Shown here one piece after another: positions 48,001 through 61,300 of a DNA stretch of 64,000 nt. The position numbers and the translations under genes are program-made. Within the stretch, counting starts at the first letter, position 1. Every line of letters begins with the position of its first letter. The stretch lies in assembly GCA_016858145.1 (NCBI GenBank), contig JAEHOE010000199.1:1-64000 (forward strand). The letters run 5' to 3'. The DNA is from Edaphochlamys debaryana (taxonomy: Eukaryota > Chlorophyta > Chlorophyceae > Chlamydomonadales). The notes below the pieces were generated by a model, which saw only the letters and a program-made list of their open reading frames with translations, was not told where the DNA came from and ran no database searches.

Positions 48001-51000
48001 CGGCGGCGTTGTCACTGCGGGTCACGAAGGAGAGGGGAGGCATGAGCGCTGGCACTCAGCCTGTCACCAGCAGGTCGCAGACGCACCCGCACTGCCCCAT
48101 GAAAATCGGACATCCTCCCGCACCCCACCAGATAAAGAGCACCTCGTCCTCCGACATGGCGCCCTCCACCTTGCCCCCCAGCACCGTCCTGGCGTCGTTG
48201 CTGCTCAGCGCGTACAGCACCGTCTCCTGCGGACAACGGAAGTTTGGCATGCGGCCTACAAGCTGTCAGATACCGGAGACCAGTCGCGACGATAGACCCT
48301 ATGCTTGCGAGATCGCCTCGTGGAGCACCCGTGCCATTCTTCAATCTCCCCTGGATTGTTGCTCACATGGTAGTGGGGGATGAGGGTGGTGACGGAGCGC
48401 ATGGCGGCCACCGCTGGTGGCGGGGGCGTGTTGGGGTTGGACAGTGTCGAGCAGAAGTCCACCAGCAGCCCGAGCGCCTCGGAGGACGCGGGCGCAGTGC
48501 CCTGGTCCGTTGACGCCAGGATGCCCAGCAGCCAGCGAGACACCTGCAGGCGAGCGCGGAAGCACGTACACCCATATTAGTGAGCGTTCCTGGCAGCCCT
48601 GGCTTCCCAACGATTGGAGACCTCAAGCTCACTGCGACCCCACTCAGAGGTCGAGAGAAGAGAGCCAGCCTTCTCTGAGGCCCCTGGTGTTGAATTCGCA
48701 TGACCACTGCAACCCCACTCAAACATGGCCCCCTCACCTTGAGGAAGTCGCTGCGGGTGGGGATGACGTCCGATGTGGGCACTGCGGGGGGCGGCACCGA
48801 GGACCACAGCCCCCCAGCGCTGCCGCTGCCGCCCTGGCCCGGGTCGTGCAGCTCCTGATGGGGGGCACACGGGGCAGGGGGGAGGGGGGGGGGAAGGGCG
48901 TCACACGGGGCAGGGGGAGGGGGGGGGAAGGGCGTCACACGGGGCAGGGGGGGAGGGGGGGGGAAGGGCGTCACACGGGGCAGGGGGAGGGGGGGGGGAA
49001 AGGGCGTCACACGGGGCAGGGGGGGGGGAGGGGGAAGGGCGTCACACGGGGCAGGGGGAGGGGGGGGGAAGGGCGTCACACGGGGCAGGGGGGAGGGGGG
49101 GGGAAGGGCGTCACACGGGGCAGGGGGGAGGGGGGGGAAAGGGCGTCACACGGGGCAGGGGGAGGGGGGGGGAAGGGCGTCACACGGGGCAGGGGGGAGG
49201 GGAGGGGGAAGGCGGGCAGACGGGCTTGACGAGGAGCTCCGACCCCCCAGGGCCCTACTGGTCACCATGGCGCTCCTGGTCTGCAGCCGCAGTGAGTCAC
49301 GAAACACACACGGCCCCCCTCCCCCCCGTCCTCACCTGCAGCCCCCCCGCCATGGCCTCCAGCACGTGGTCGCTGGTGAAGTGGCGCAGAGCCACCGCAG
49401 TGCGCACCAGCGTGGACAGACCGGGGGGCAGACCGGGGAGCTGCGGGGGGGGGGGGGGGGGCAGGCACGGGGGCAGACGCGGGGGCGGGGGTGGACGGGT
49501 GGGGCTGACTTTCACGCGCCAAGGACCCCAGGTCAGTCCCCCTTGGTCTCAAGGCCTTCCCTACAATGCCAAGCTGCGGCTCCGACCCGTGTTTCCCTGC
49601 ATTGAGGCCGGCATGTCGCGCCCCGCAAACCCCCGCCAGGCGCCGAGGCGCCCCACCAGCCCCCACCTTCTGAATGGCGCACGCCGTGTCGTGCAGCGCC
49701 GCACCCAGCGCCTCCACCGCCACGTCCCGGCGGTCCGTGGCGGCGCGGGAGGCGGCCGCGGAGCCGGTCGCCTCGTAGACCTGGGGCCATGCACCAAACG
49801 GGGGTGCGTGAGACATGAGGTAACATGAAGGAACCTCCATCACAGAGACGGTGGGCTGAGGCGCCTGAGTGCTGCAACGTGGCGTAAGTGGTCCTGTCGT
49901 GGGACGAGGCGTACGCGCGCGTACGGCAAGCGGGTTGCTCACCTTGACTGCCTTGACCAGCGCCTCCAGCAGCGCCCTCACCGCCCCCAGGACCTCGCGC
50001 CGCGCCGCCAGGTCCACGGGCGATGCGGCGTGCGGGGCCATGGCCTCAAACACCTCGGGCAGCAGCGCCTCCACGTGCACCCCCGGCACGGGCCGGGCAG
50101 GCAGCGGCGGCAACACGGGCTTCACGGCGTGCTGCTGAGCCATGCGGCGCGTGCGGCGCTCAGCACGGAGCTGCACGCCACGCGGCGCCGCTGCCACGGT
50201 AGTGGTGGCGGCGGCGGTAGCCTCTGCGGCGGCAGCAACCGCCGCTGCGTCGTTTCCCAGAGACACGGCCCGGGCCGCAGCGGCAGTGGCCTCGGCGGCA
50301 GCGTGTGACGCTGCGGCGGCGGCGCTCTTGCGCGGCACGGCCCCCACGGCGGCCAGCAGGCTGAGCAGGTACACGTAGGCCTCCTGCAGCACGGCTAACT
50401 GACCGGCGGTGGGCTTGGAGCCATTGACCATCTGGGGGATTTGTGCTGCGATGGGTGGGCGGAGGAGAAAGATGGAGCGGGGACGCTTTTTCAGAGCATT
50501 ACGAATCTGCAGCATCTGCAGCACGGAAAAATGCCCGCATGACCAGAACGCAAGGGGTGGGCGTTCCAAGGCTCGCTCACCGACGTGTATGGCCAGGGGC
50601 GGCAGGTACGTGGTGCGCGCTGCCCCCGAGGCGCCCAGTCCAGCATGGCCATAACGGACCACGAGGGATTCGCTGCCTGCAGGGACATAGTGGAAGCATA
50701 CTTCAATTCAAGCACGTACATCTGTAAGAGCTCTAAGACCTGAGGACGTCCAGACATTAGGCACAGCTGCAGAATGCAGGGGAGTGTAGAGCGAAATGCA
50801 AGCACCGACGGCCTGACATGCTTGAGTAGTGTTCTTGACGCACCAGGCAGCGTTGACTCCGTGCCGCCCTCCGCCTGGTGCTGGTGCTGCGTCCTAGGGG
50901 CGGTCGCGCGCCAGCTCTGGAGCATGGCGCTGGGGCTGAGGGAGGAGACCTGCAGGGGAGGGCGGACGAGGGCGGAGGAGGGTCGCACCAGGGGATTTGC

Positions 51001-54000
51001 GGGCCGGCACTGCAGGCGTTGCTGGCTGGATCCCGGCTGGATCTCGGCTGGTCGAGAGGCGTACTCCACCAAAGCCCATGCATGCCCTCAAGACCCAGAG
51101 ACCAAAGGCCCTCTCCACGCTAGCCATGGTAGAGAAACAGCCCACGCCCGGCTGACCATGGGACCGCACACACGCACCGGCGCAAAGGACATGTTGGCGA
51201 GCTCCTTGTTGGAGAGCAGGTCTCTCTGCCGGAGCGAGCGCACCAGCGCGTTCCACATGGGGGCCATGAGCGCCGCCGTGGCCTGCGGGGGAGGGCGCGG
51301 CGGGGCGTGAGGCACTGAGGCGACGAGAGAGCGTCTATGGTGCCCGTTGGCAGAACACGCTTCATCTGTGTGCCGGTCCCTCGACCCCGGCGGCAGCCCG
51401 CTGAGCCCCCATCCGCACCTCTTGCCTCTCCCATGAAGCCGCGTCTCTCTCCAGTCTGACGGGCAAAAACCCGGCCTGGGCCATGGAAGTCGCCAGGCGC
51501 CGGGACAGCTGCTTGCGAAGGCTGGGCGGCGGCGACGGACCCAGGGCCGGCGGGTGGCGGGGCGCTGCGTCTGGGCCGGCTCCACCTGCTGCTGCTGTGG
51601 CCCCCGGAGCCCCCCCTGCCCTACCGCTGCTGATTGGAAGCCTGCCGCTGGGTGCGGGCAGCTGATGAGGACCGGAGCCTGTGATGGTGCGCCGCGTGGC
51701 TTTGCTTGCGGTAGCGTTACCGCCGCCGCCGGTGCAGGGCGGTTGGCGCACGAGCTTGGCCGCCATCTGCTGCTCGATCCGGCTGAACCCTGCGCGGATC
51801 TGGTGCCAGTTGCGCACGGATCCGATGCCCTGCCGGATGCCCTGGAGGCAGCCGAAGAGTGCTGTGGACAGCGTGTAGGCCACATTGGTGGACACCAGAC
51901 TAAGCAGGAAGAGCAAGATGGCCTGTGGCGATGGTAAGATATCAGGGTTGATGTGGAGAAGAAGGGGGCGGCACATCGGGTACGGGAAGCAAGCGCGCCA
52001 TAGCCATTCCCGAGCCCGAGGTTCTCACACCCAGCAGCAATGCTAGTGCAATCCGACGAGAAACAAGGCGACGGTGACCGCGCTCCCAGCGCACCTGCAT
52101 GGCCGCCATGAGGGCGTCGAGATCGGAGGTGATGTGGGCGGGGGAGCCGGTGCGTACGGCAAGTGTATTGGCGTTGATGATGTTGCGCATGCGGGGAGCC
52201 GCGGGCTTGACCTGCAGGGGCCGGGGGCAACGGCAGCTTTCATGGGTGACACAAAGCCCACAGGAATGCTTCAGCAGATGGCGATTACTGCGGTGTTGAT
52301 GCCATCAGGTGCATGGCAGGCCCGGGGGCACGAACCCCATGAGCGAGCTCAGAGTGAAACCCCAGCCCACCAGGATCAGGTAGTCGAACACGAACTTGAG
52401 GCCCAGCGTCACGAGCCACAGGCCCGCATTGCCCAGCAGGTACTTGAGCCCGGTGCGCAGGTGGATGGTGGGGTCGAAGATGGGGTTGGCGCCGGTCGAT
52501 GCGGAGGTGACCCGAGGGCCGCCCGGCAGCAGGCGCTGAAGAGCGTCGAAGAACTCGGGACGCGCGTAGCCACCCAGGTTGCACTGCCTGCGGGAGGTAA
52601 GGGCAGGTAAGGGTGCGAGCATGTGTCTGGAGCTTACAGACTGTTAGCATGAGCCACAAGTGCTTCGACCCAAGCCGCAAGCCCCGGTTGTGCCCTGGCC
52701 CCGGCCCCACCTCCACAGCAGCTCGTACAACAGCACTGCAGTGCCGTACGCGATGGCGATCCAGCGCCAGGCCTTGCAGTTGGGCCTGTAGCCCACCCAC
52801 ACCAGGACCGCCAGCAGGGCCCACGCCAGGCCCAGAAACGCCACCTGCGCCGCCCACCAAACGAGCCGCGCACCCGCGGGCCGAGGCCGCACGTTTGCTC
52901 CGCCGTCCTCAGCGGCTCCGGCCAAGACCGCGGCCCTGTACCGCCTTCCATGGTAGTACGGCACGACAACGCCAGCTGTCGTAGCATTGGTGCTGTCAGC
53001 TGCCGTACGACTGCACAGCCCCGATGACGTTTTCTCGTTGCGCTTGACCCACACGCCCGCTGACAGTACGGCCTGCATGCTCCACAGCAGCACCGTGAGG
53101 CCCCAGTGCAGGGCCGTCACGGACGCCAGCCAGCGGCCGCGGTCGTGGTCGCCGCTCCAGGCCTGAGGGCGCACGCAGCAGTGGCGAGGCGCAACGTTGC
53201 GGCATTGGGCACCACGTACCCAAACGAAGTGCTTGATCAAGGATAACCTCCCGCTTACCCAGGCGCAGAGCAGGTAAAACCAGCACAGCTGGAATTTGAA
53301 CACACGCCCGAAGGCGATCAGCGGCATCGCCACACTGCGGTGCTCCACAAACGTCTTGCGCAGCGCCATCGTTGCCCAGAACGAGGCGCCCGCATCAGCG
53401 TGCTGCAGGGAGGCCAGCGCCTCTGAGCCGGCCACAGCGGATGACACCATGCCAGACAAGAAGTCGGCGGCACTGGGGGAGGGCTGAAGGGGGTGCGGGG
53501 ATGACTCTGACGCGCCGACCTTGCCAGCTGCGCGCTTGGGCGGGGCGCCAGAGTGGGTTGCCTGTGTGGGTGGCGCCTCCGCCGCGTCTCCGTGCAACAG
53601 CGGTCTGACCAGGTCGCGGTAGGGCAGGACGGCGCGCAGCAGGGGCACGCGCGGGCCGGCGGACAGGGAGTCGGGCGGTACGGAGGGCCCTGCGCATGCG
53701 AGAAAGCAAGGGAAGGGAACGCGTATGGCCGTGAAGCTGCCCTACCGCACCTGCACGCCCATCTAGCGGCGTCCTCAGCACTGGCAACAACCACACAGCG
53801 CCGTCCATCAGCCGAGAAGCCCAGGCCCACCGCCGTAAGACCCAGGTCCACCCCTGTGAGGCCCAGGCCCACCCCGGCTAGGCCCAGGCCCACCTGCCGC
53901 GCCTGCGCCCAGCGCCATGAGTCGGCTCCACAGGGCACGCCGGGCCCGGGCCAGGGCCTGCCTGGCCTCCTCCTCGGCACGCCCCGCCTCCACATCCCCA

Positions 54001-56931
54001 GCTCCTGCACCGTCACCTGCAGCTCCGCCCTTGCCCGCGTGATCGACTCCACCATTTGGCTTGTCCTCGTCCTCGCCCTTGCTGAAATTCGTGCTGTTGG
54101 TGGGGCTGGGGCCGGGGTGCTTGGCCCCGCTGCGTGCGGCGGGTACGGCAGCCCCTTTGGGAGGCGAAGGGCCACAGCAGCCCAGTGCCGCTAGCACGGC
54201 GGCCACCACCTCCGGGTGACTCATGGACTCGGTGACGTCATCGTACGACACGCGTACGGCAGCCTCCATGCCGTGATTCTTGATCTGGCCCAGCAGGTAG
54301 GTCTGCTCCATCAGGAAGTGGAACAGCGGCTGAACGATCTGCGGGGCGGGAGACGGGAGGGGGCGGCGACGGCGTCAGGAAAAAGCGTCCATACCTTCGT
54401 GCGGAAGCCAGAGCCCATAAAACATTGTCTTACCTTGGTCACATAGGCCGAGCCCATGCCGCTGCCGTCGTAGCGGAACGCGGCCAGCGAGGCCACAATG
54501 CCCTCCTCGATCGTAGGCATGGGCGTGGCTGCACCGGGGCCATCCGCGGGCGGCGGCAGCAGCTGCAGCAGCAGGCTGACGTAGGGGCTGGCGGGGAAGA
54601 GGGCGGTGTGGCGAAGGGCGTGGGAGTCGGTCGCGGAGGGCGCCGTTCCGGTCGGGGCGTGGGTGTCAGCGGAGGCGGAGCTGATGGCTGGCCAAACCGC
54701 AGCGGTGCAGTGGAGAGCCGCAGGGGCAGGGGAGGGGCTGCTGGTCGCCTCGTCCTTGCCCCCCTCAGCGCTGTCGTACGGCACCGTCGCGGCAGACGAA
54801 AAGTCACTGCCAGTGCACGGGTGCTGTGCCGCCGCACGCGTCTGACGAGGACTGGCTGGCTTGTGGCCGCTACGCTTGGCGGCAGCGACCGCATTGCCGC
54901 CCTCATCAGACCCCAACTCGGAGCTGCGGTCCGGAGAGCCCTTGACGCTGATGCCCACATCCACCTGGCCCACGTCCACCGCCCGCTCCTGCTCCTCACT
55001 AGCCTGCCACGACGCTTGCTCCGAGGCCTCGGCTTGCACCGCCGGCACAGAGCCCGGGCCCGCGCCCAGAAGCTCACTCGCAGGCAGAAGCGGAGCGAGT
55101 GCGGGTGGCGGCGGGCTGGCCGGCGGAGGCGGCGGGGGCACTGGGGGCTTGGGTGGGCGCACGGGCGCCTTGGGCGGCGATGCAGCGACTGCGGTCACCG
55201 CCATTCCGGTGCCATCCGCACTGCATTGGATAAGGGGATCGGGGACATTGGCTCCGAAACCCGCAGGCGTCGACCTGTCGGTCGCCTTGTCCTCGCCCAG
55301 GGCTTGGGCCCGGTGGAGGGAGTGGAGCCGGCGCAGCAGCAGGGCCAGGGTCGTGGGCGCCGGAAGGGGCGTACCCGTGGTGTCGGGGGTGGAGGAGGCG
55401 GAGGCGGACGGGGGGGAGGGGAGGAGGTCGGCCGGGCGGGCCACCAGGGAGGCCAGGCGGCCGAAGAATGCCTCCAGGGCTCCGGGGTCCCGCGGCCCCA
55501 GCATCTGCGCGATCCGCATCACGGGAGGGGGGCAGGAGGAGGGTAGGAGGGGGAAGCGACATCATGCTGAGCACAGCACGCGCCGGACCAGCAGGACCAG
55601 GGCACACACGGAGTACGAGGCGGGGTGAGGCGAACCGCCATCCACCAACACGTGTGCTGGCCCCCTGAACACCATAAGCAGTGCATGACCTCAGGGCCCC
55701 TGCACGGCCTCACCGCCGCCGCCTCATCCGACGCCGATGCGCAGTAGAAGAGGAACCACAGCACCTCGGGCGTGTGGCGCAGGTTGGCGGACTCGGTGTG
55801 CAGCAGCCACCACAGCGCCAGCTCCTGCGGCCGTGAGGCGAGAGAAGAACTCAGGGCCAGGGTCTGTCAGCTCCTGGGGCCCTAATGCTTGCTCGTTGCA
55901 GTCATGGTGCATGCTCTCAGCGTCCGAAGAAGAGGGAGGCCCTCGGTATCACCCACGGCACCGAGACGCGACGCACCCCCAGGTCTTCATGGAGGGAATC
56001 GACGGAAGGCACGGAGGCGGCAGGCTCGGGGCCGGCGGCCTTTGGGGCGGGAGCGGCCCCCTCCAGCTTGGGCGGGACGGGCAGCTTGGCGGCCCTGAGC
56101 CAGGTGGCGTAGGGCTGGAAGGAGAGGGCGTGCAGCTGGCGAGCCGCGGCGGCCAGGTGGGGGACCGAGCCGGGAGCTGCAGAGGAATGGCACAGCGGGC
56201 GGGATACCACCAGTACATGGCGCTCGGCTGGTGCATGCATATATTCTGGTTCGGGCTTGCTAACACAAGCAGATTGCTTGCCTCAAGGCTACAACCCCAC
56301 AGGAAGCTGGGGGCTACGCACCTTCCCCATTGGGGACTGGCGTGCGGCTGGCGACATCGCTCAGCGCTGCAGACAGTGAGGCGGCCGCCACGAAGGCAGT
56401 GGACGGGTGCCAGGCGGGGGGAGGCGCGGGGGCATCGCCAGAGGCCTTGGACACCTGGTGGGGCGACACTACTCATGTAAGAGACCAGACTTGTAGGCAG
56501 ATCCCACCATCCTCCCCGGACCGACGCTGGTTGAAGGGAGTCTGCCATCACCGCAAGTTTGACTTCTGCACCTGCCTTGGGGGCGAAGGTCGCGAAGCCG
56601 AGGCGCACCGCCAGGGACGTGGAGTACTGGGGGTGGAGGCAGGGGCAACGGCAGGGGAACAATACGGATTATGAAGAGTTGCGCCCCCGCGCTAAGTGCT
56701 GTTGATACGATGCTGCGTGCAAGAGGCAGAGCGGCGACCGTTTCTCTAGGAAGGGCTCTCGCCGAGAGCATGCATGACCCGCCCACATCCATCCCAGCGC
56801 GGGCCCGCGCCCCCTCCGCGGTTCATGCCGCTCACCGCAACGACAAGAGTTTCCACATCGGGCATGGCGTACAGAGGCTGCGGCTTCCGGGCCTCCGCCG
56901 GCCCCGCGAGCACGGAGACGACCGGGAGCAT
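42082..56931 (-). CDS. Callose (1,3-beta-glucan) synthase, GT48
   Basis: Multi-membrane enzyme that makes 1,3-beta-glucan from UDP-glucose at the plasma membrane. About 30-35 short exons over 14.8 kb, ATG 56,931 (MLPVVSVLAGPAEARKPQPL), stop 42,082. N-terminal FKS1 domain: LWWLLHTESANLRHTPEVLW (~55,780). First membrane set: TFVEHRSVAMPLIAFGRVFK (~53,320) and later helices (~53,100-51,850). Central landmarks: LMAPMWNALVRSLRQRDLLS (~51,220). Catalytic region: LGEGKPENQNVALPYCPG and QTIDMNQDN (~46,040); HYGHPDLWNKLFAMGRAGVS (~45,300); YISVGKGRDMGLDSILGFEG (~45,160); GCGEQLMSRDVRFLG (~44,960); and the ATGRGF motif (~44,320). Then come C-terminal membrane helices and a PLKKRD tail. The central region is interrupted by long Ala/Pro-rich inserts (about 55,500-54,450 and 50,400-50,000). 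All hallmark blocks are present, so it is probably functional. Confidence 0.9.
48862..49210. repeat. GC-rich minisatellite in a glucan synthase intron
   Basis: About ten tandem copies of a 32-37-bp unit containing GGAAGGGCGTCACACGGGGC followed by G-rich spacers of variable length. It falls between two coding exons of the callose synthase gene. Long open frames across it on both strands are products of the repeat. A further run of about 18 G lies near 49,443-49,460. Confidence 0.9.
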
Positions 56932-58376
56932 GGCTCAGGCCGTGGCTACGGTGTCAGCGGCGGGCATGGTTTGTAGTTTTTGGTCACCTCGACGGTGGGG
57001 GCGCGGTTGGACGCATAAGCACAAAGGTCTTTGTTGAATTTTTATCGGCCAGACCAACCGATTCGCACCGCATGCAAGTCTGGCGGCAGCGGGGGGCACC
57101 TCGAGTCCGCGAGCTTCGTGCACGGGCGAAACTGCCGCTCGCAGGGGCCTGTCCACCTCCGCAACATCATAGCTTGCGTCAGTTAGCCATGTGGATATTT
57201 CGCGGCTTGTGCTTGGTAAGCCAGGGGCGAGATGCGCGTGGATGGACGACATGAGCAAGGAAGAGTTACTCTTCTGGTGTGCGCTGGACTCAGGGGGTTG
57301 TCCCCGTGTCGTGAAAGCATCAAGGCGTGCCGCGGGGGCTTCCTGGCTCTGCTGGTGCGGGACGCCGTGGGAAAGAAACGGAGTGCAGGCAGGTTGCAGT
57401 CTTTGCCTCGCGCGCCACCGACCTCCATGTTCAACTCCATTACCAGATAACAGCCCACCTGTGTTGTGGAAGGGCGGAGCGCATGCAGCTTGTTGCGTGA
57501 GCAAACGCGGACCGCGCCATCGCTGTGGTCCTTCGCGGACTCGCGGGCTGCATCAGCGAGGATTGTCAGCGAGAGAAATGTATGCTTAGGATTAAAACGG
57601 AAGCAGCCAGCCACGCTTGTGCGGTCAACGAGGAACGACAGCCAGCAAAGTCTGCACCTTGAGTTCAAGCTATAGAGTCACAGCTGAAGCAAGGCTCAAG
57701 ACCTGTTGTCTAGACTGATAACATATTGTTGGCGCAGTTGTGGGCCTGTCACTGGAGCGGTCACACGTTCATGGCTTGCCGCGTGCAGTCGTCCTACCCA
57801 CCGCGCGCCCCCGCCCAACCAAGCACCCAACCCTTCGCGCAAAACATGAAACCGAGCTTCTTTCTAACCAAAACATCGGGATTGCCCTGCCGCCCTCTAC
57901 CTAGCATGTCTTACTCACTTCTGCGCAGGACTTAAACAACATGGACCTTCATGTCCACGGCAATTCCTCTCGCCGAGCCTTCCGCAAACCGATCATCCGC
58001 AGACCATCCCAGCAAGCCTACACACACTCCCCTCACAACTGTAATACTTCACTTCGTCCATGCAGCCCTCGCCTGAAAGGTTTCATGGTTGCAATGGTAC
58101 GGGCACGGCTGGGTGCAGTTTCCCCGCCGGCTTGCTTCCTGCCCCACTCGCATCTATCTCACTCAGGGACACGTCTGCATACGCACAAGCAACTACCCCA
58201 CGCCTAGCGGCTATCGCGCGGGTGAGCCTAGCTCCTTGCGGGTCTTCAGGTGGTCCTCATGGCGGGCGGGGCCACACGGCACCGGAGGGACGTACGTGCC
58301 CTTCCGCACCGAGCCACCCGGGCACGTTTTGGGGACTTCGGGGCACAGGCCCATTCTCTGCTCCCGCCGGCACTGC
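56932..58376. other. Intergenic between the glucan synthase and SKN1/KRE6 genes
   Basis: Contains the promoter of the callose synthase gene and the 3' region of the GH16 gene, which are on the same strand. No gene or clear motif recognised; several open frames have no domain. Confidence 0.5.
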
Positions 58377-61300
58377 TCATAGGGGCTGCAACCGCCACAG
58401 GGCAAGGGCCCCTAGAGCTGTGAGCAGCCAGAGGCCAAGGGAGGGCATCTGCGGGGGCACCGCGCACACGGCAGTAGGGTGCGTGGGGAGGTGTGCATAC
58501 GGTAGGGCTTGTGTGCGAAGGCCCGCTGCACCAACCCGTGCGCCTAGTACCCAACGATCAATCAAATCCAAGATGAGAGCCCCGCCCAGGCCGCTGCTCA
58601 CCCTTCGGCCCGCTGCGCCGGGTAGAGGTCCCAACTCGGGGTTGGACGATGGTGAGGTGGAGGGCGGGGCCGCGGGGCCTGGTGGTGCCTTCCCCACCGG
58701 CCCGACGACGCTGCTGTCCCCCACAAAGTCCGTGAAGCCGGGCACTCCCGACACAAGGTAGAAGTCACGGTTGGCGTTGATGTACTCCTGTACGGAATAA
58801 TGAGACGGGGCGGGGTGGGGCGCGTGAACCATGGAACGCCCGCTGTGCCGCGGGGGGTACAAGTGCGCTTGCACGTGCATACGGCAGCCGGAGCTGTTGG
58901 TTGCCTGCGGCTCTGGGCAGACCCATCCACACACATTCGCACAACGGGCCTCACAACAGGCCTCACCTGTGTGGGGAAGTCCGGTGGGCTGCACCCGATG
59001 TTGATCCGGTCCCTACGCTGCCAGATGCGGACGTAGTCAACCTGCGGGTAACAGGAAGGGGGAAGGGGGGAGAGGGCAAGCAAGGGGGAAGCTAGACAAG
59101 AAGCGGGCTGTGCTCAGCTAGCCTGTGGCCTGAGGGTACCACGACTGCCACCCACAACCCTTCGTCCCCCCCCTGCTACCCCTGCAAGCCGCCGCCGGAC
59201 CTCCATGGACGCGGGCAGGACCAGGTTTTCGTGGTCGATGGGCGCAAAGTTATCAGCCATGGCCAGGAAGATGTTGATGTAGGACGGCTCTAGAGGGATG
59301 AAGCGCTCGCCGATGCTCTCGTTGGCGCCATTGGTCCGCGCCACCAGGGCCTTCTTGTTCACCTCTACGGAGGTGGGAGGGGGCAGGGGGAGGGAACAGA
59401 AGTCGAGCTGGCAACATGGCAACTTCGCCCTGCTAGGCAAGTTGAGGCGGGCTGCACTGCATGGCATGCGATGGGGCTTTGCTCGCTCTTCCGCCCTCGG
59501 CGTTGAGTCCTTTTCCGGTCGTGCCTCACCCCGCTCGACCTGCACGGGCAAATCCTTCACCCGCTCCTCAACATGACACGCAGAGCCCCCCCCTTCGCCC
59601 TCTTACCCCCGCCCGCCTTGTGCCCCGTCCCACCCTGGATGAGGACGTCGTTGATGTACCAGCGGATGTACTCCCCCGGCTGCCAGTCCAGGCCCCAGCG
59701 CTGGAAGGAGGTAAAGTAAGAAGAGTTGAGGTGGTGGATGCCGGACAGGTAGTCCGACAGGTAGTTGCCGGGCCGGTTATGCCACTTGGGCGTGCCATCT
59801 GCATTTACGCCCTGCGTTTCAGGAGTTGAGGATCCATGAATTGAGGCTCCATGGATGTTGAGATGTTGAGTCGTGCCGGAGTCGCAAGTTGTCCGGCCTT
59901 TCCCTGAGACTTGTTCCGAGCAAAACGGGGGAGCCCCCCCCCAGGATCCCGTGCTTCTCGGCTGTCGTCAGCCCCGCCTCGCATGACCCACCGTACTGTA
60001 CGACAGGGGCCCGTTCCAGGGGTTCGGCTTTGACTGGAGGTACGGGTCGTTGTAAGTGGCAAACTTCATGCTTTCCGGGTCATCCAGCCAGTGCAGGCCG
60101 TTGGGCAGAATGGGGCTGATTGGGAGGCTGGTGGACACCTCGGCCTGCATGTAGTAGCCGCCCTTGCCGTCCTCCTTCTTCCACACGCCAGCCTCCAGCA
60201 GGTCGATCTCGGGTGCACCTCGGCCTGCGCGCAGAGCAAGAGCAGTTGTAACAAGCGAGAAAGTAAGGGTACGGCAGGGAGCTAGAAGGGTGGAGGCGGC
60301 AGCGTACGTGCTCCCGTTTTAAAGGGTGTGGGGGGATAGATCTGGCGGTGCGTGGCTACTGAGGGAGCGTGCATCCAGAGGCAAGTGCGCTCTCCATACC
60401 CCAGGGAAACTTATGTATGCTCGCACGGGTGAGGCAGCTCACCTTCGGGAGAGTTGCAGCGGTTGATTCGCTGCGGGTTGTCAGACCAGTTGGGCTTCTT
60501 CTCAGTGGCCAGAGTGTCGCACGTGTTGTACGAATGCGGCCATAAGCCTGGGAGGGGGAATGGGAGAGGCGGTGGCAAGCCGGTGCAGTGTTGGTTGTGC
60601 CGTGAGGAGGGTTTCAAGTACTTACCAGCCCCGGACCGCAAGCGCACCCCGCTGCTTCCCTGTTTGAGCCCTTTCCCTCGGGCAACCCCCCCCTCACCCT
60701 CCGAGGACCGAAGGTATCCTGTGCGACCCAGATTGCCCAGTGTAAACACGGAGGGCCAGAAGCCGCCAACCTTGTCGTCCCCCGGCAGCTTGACGGACAC
60801 TTCCATGTATCCACCTGTGTGGGATCGGCGTGGCCGAGCGACAAGAGTGATAGCTAGCCATATCCTGCTGCCTGCCTCAAATCCCCAATCAACCGCATGT
60901 GACTCGCTCACCCGTAAAGCAAAACTTGTTCCAGCCCTGTACGGCACCGCTGGTGTACGGTTGCTCGTCCGACAGAAAGTCCCCGTACAGGGAAGACATG
61001 GGTGCCCGTTTGCGCTCGCGGGTGGCGGTGAGGACCAGCTTGCCGTCACGCACGGTCACGGCCTCGTTGCGAAACACGGCCTGCGTGGAGGTACGAGCGA
61101 GGGAGGGTAGTCATGCAGGGCGACGGTGTTGGGGGTGGCGTGGCGCTGCTTGCGGGTGGGCGGGTGACTAGCTGATGACGCGTTCATTCCTGTTTGCCTC
61201 CCGGGCTTCTATGATAGACGGCAAATGGCCGCCCACCCCGTATCAAACTCCCGGCGTACGGGCGTGCACGCACCGCGTCGTTGTTGACGTACAGCAGGTC

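Noticed and set aside
48862..49210. CRISPR-like array of repeated units
   Set aside because: Units are contiguous G-rich repeats without unique spacers, in a eukaryotic intron.
48417..49828. Two long plus-strand open frames of Gly/Arg/Thr repeats (270 and 351 codons)
   Set aside because: They read through the intronic minisatellite of the callose synthase gene; the protein repeat simply mirrors the DNA repeat.
54425..55546. 373-codon plus-strand open frame
   Set aside because: Arg/Gly-rich shadow of the Pro/Ala-rich insert of the callose synthase gene on the other strand.
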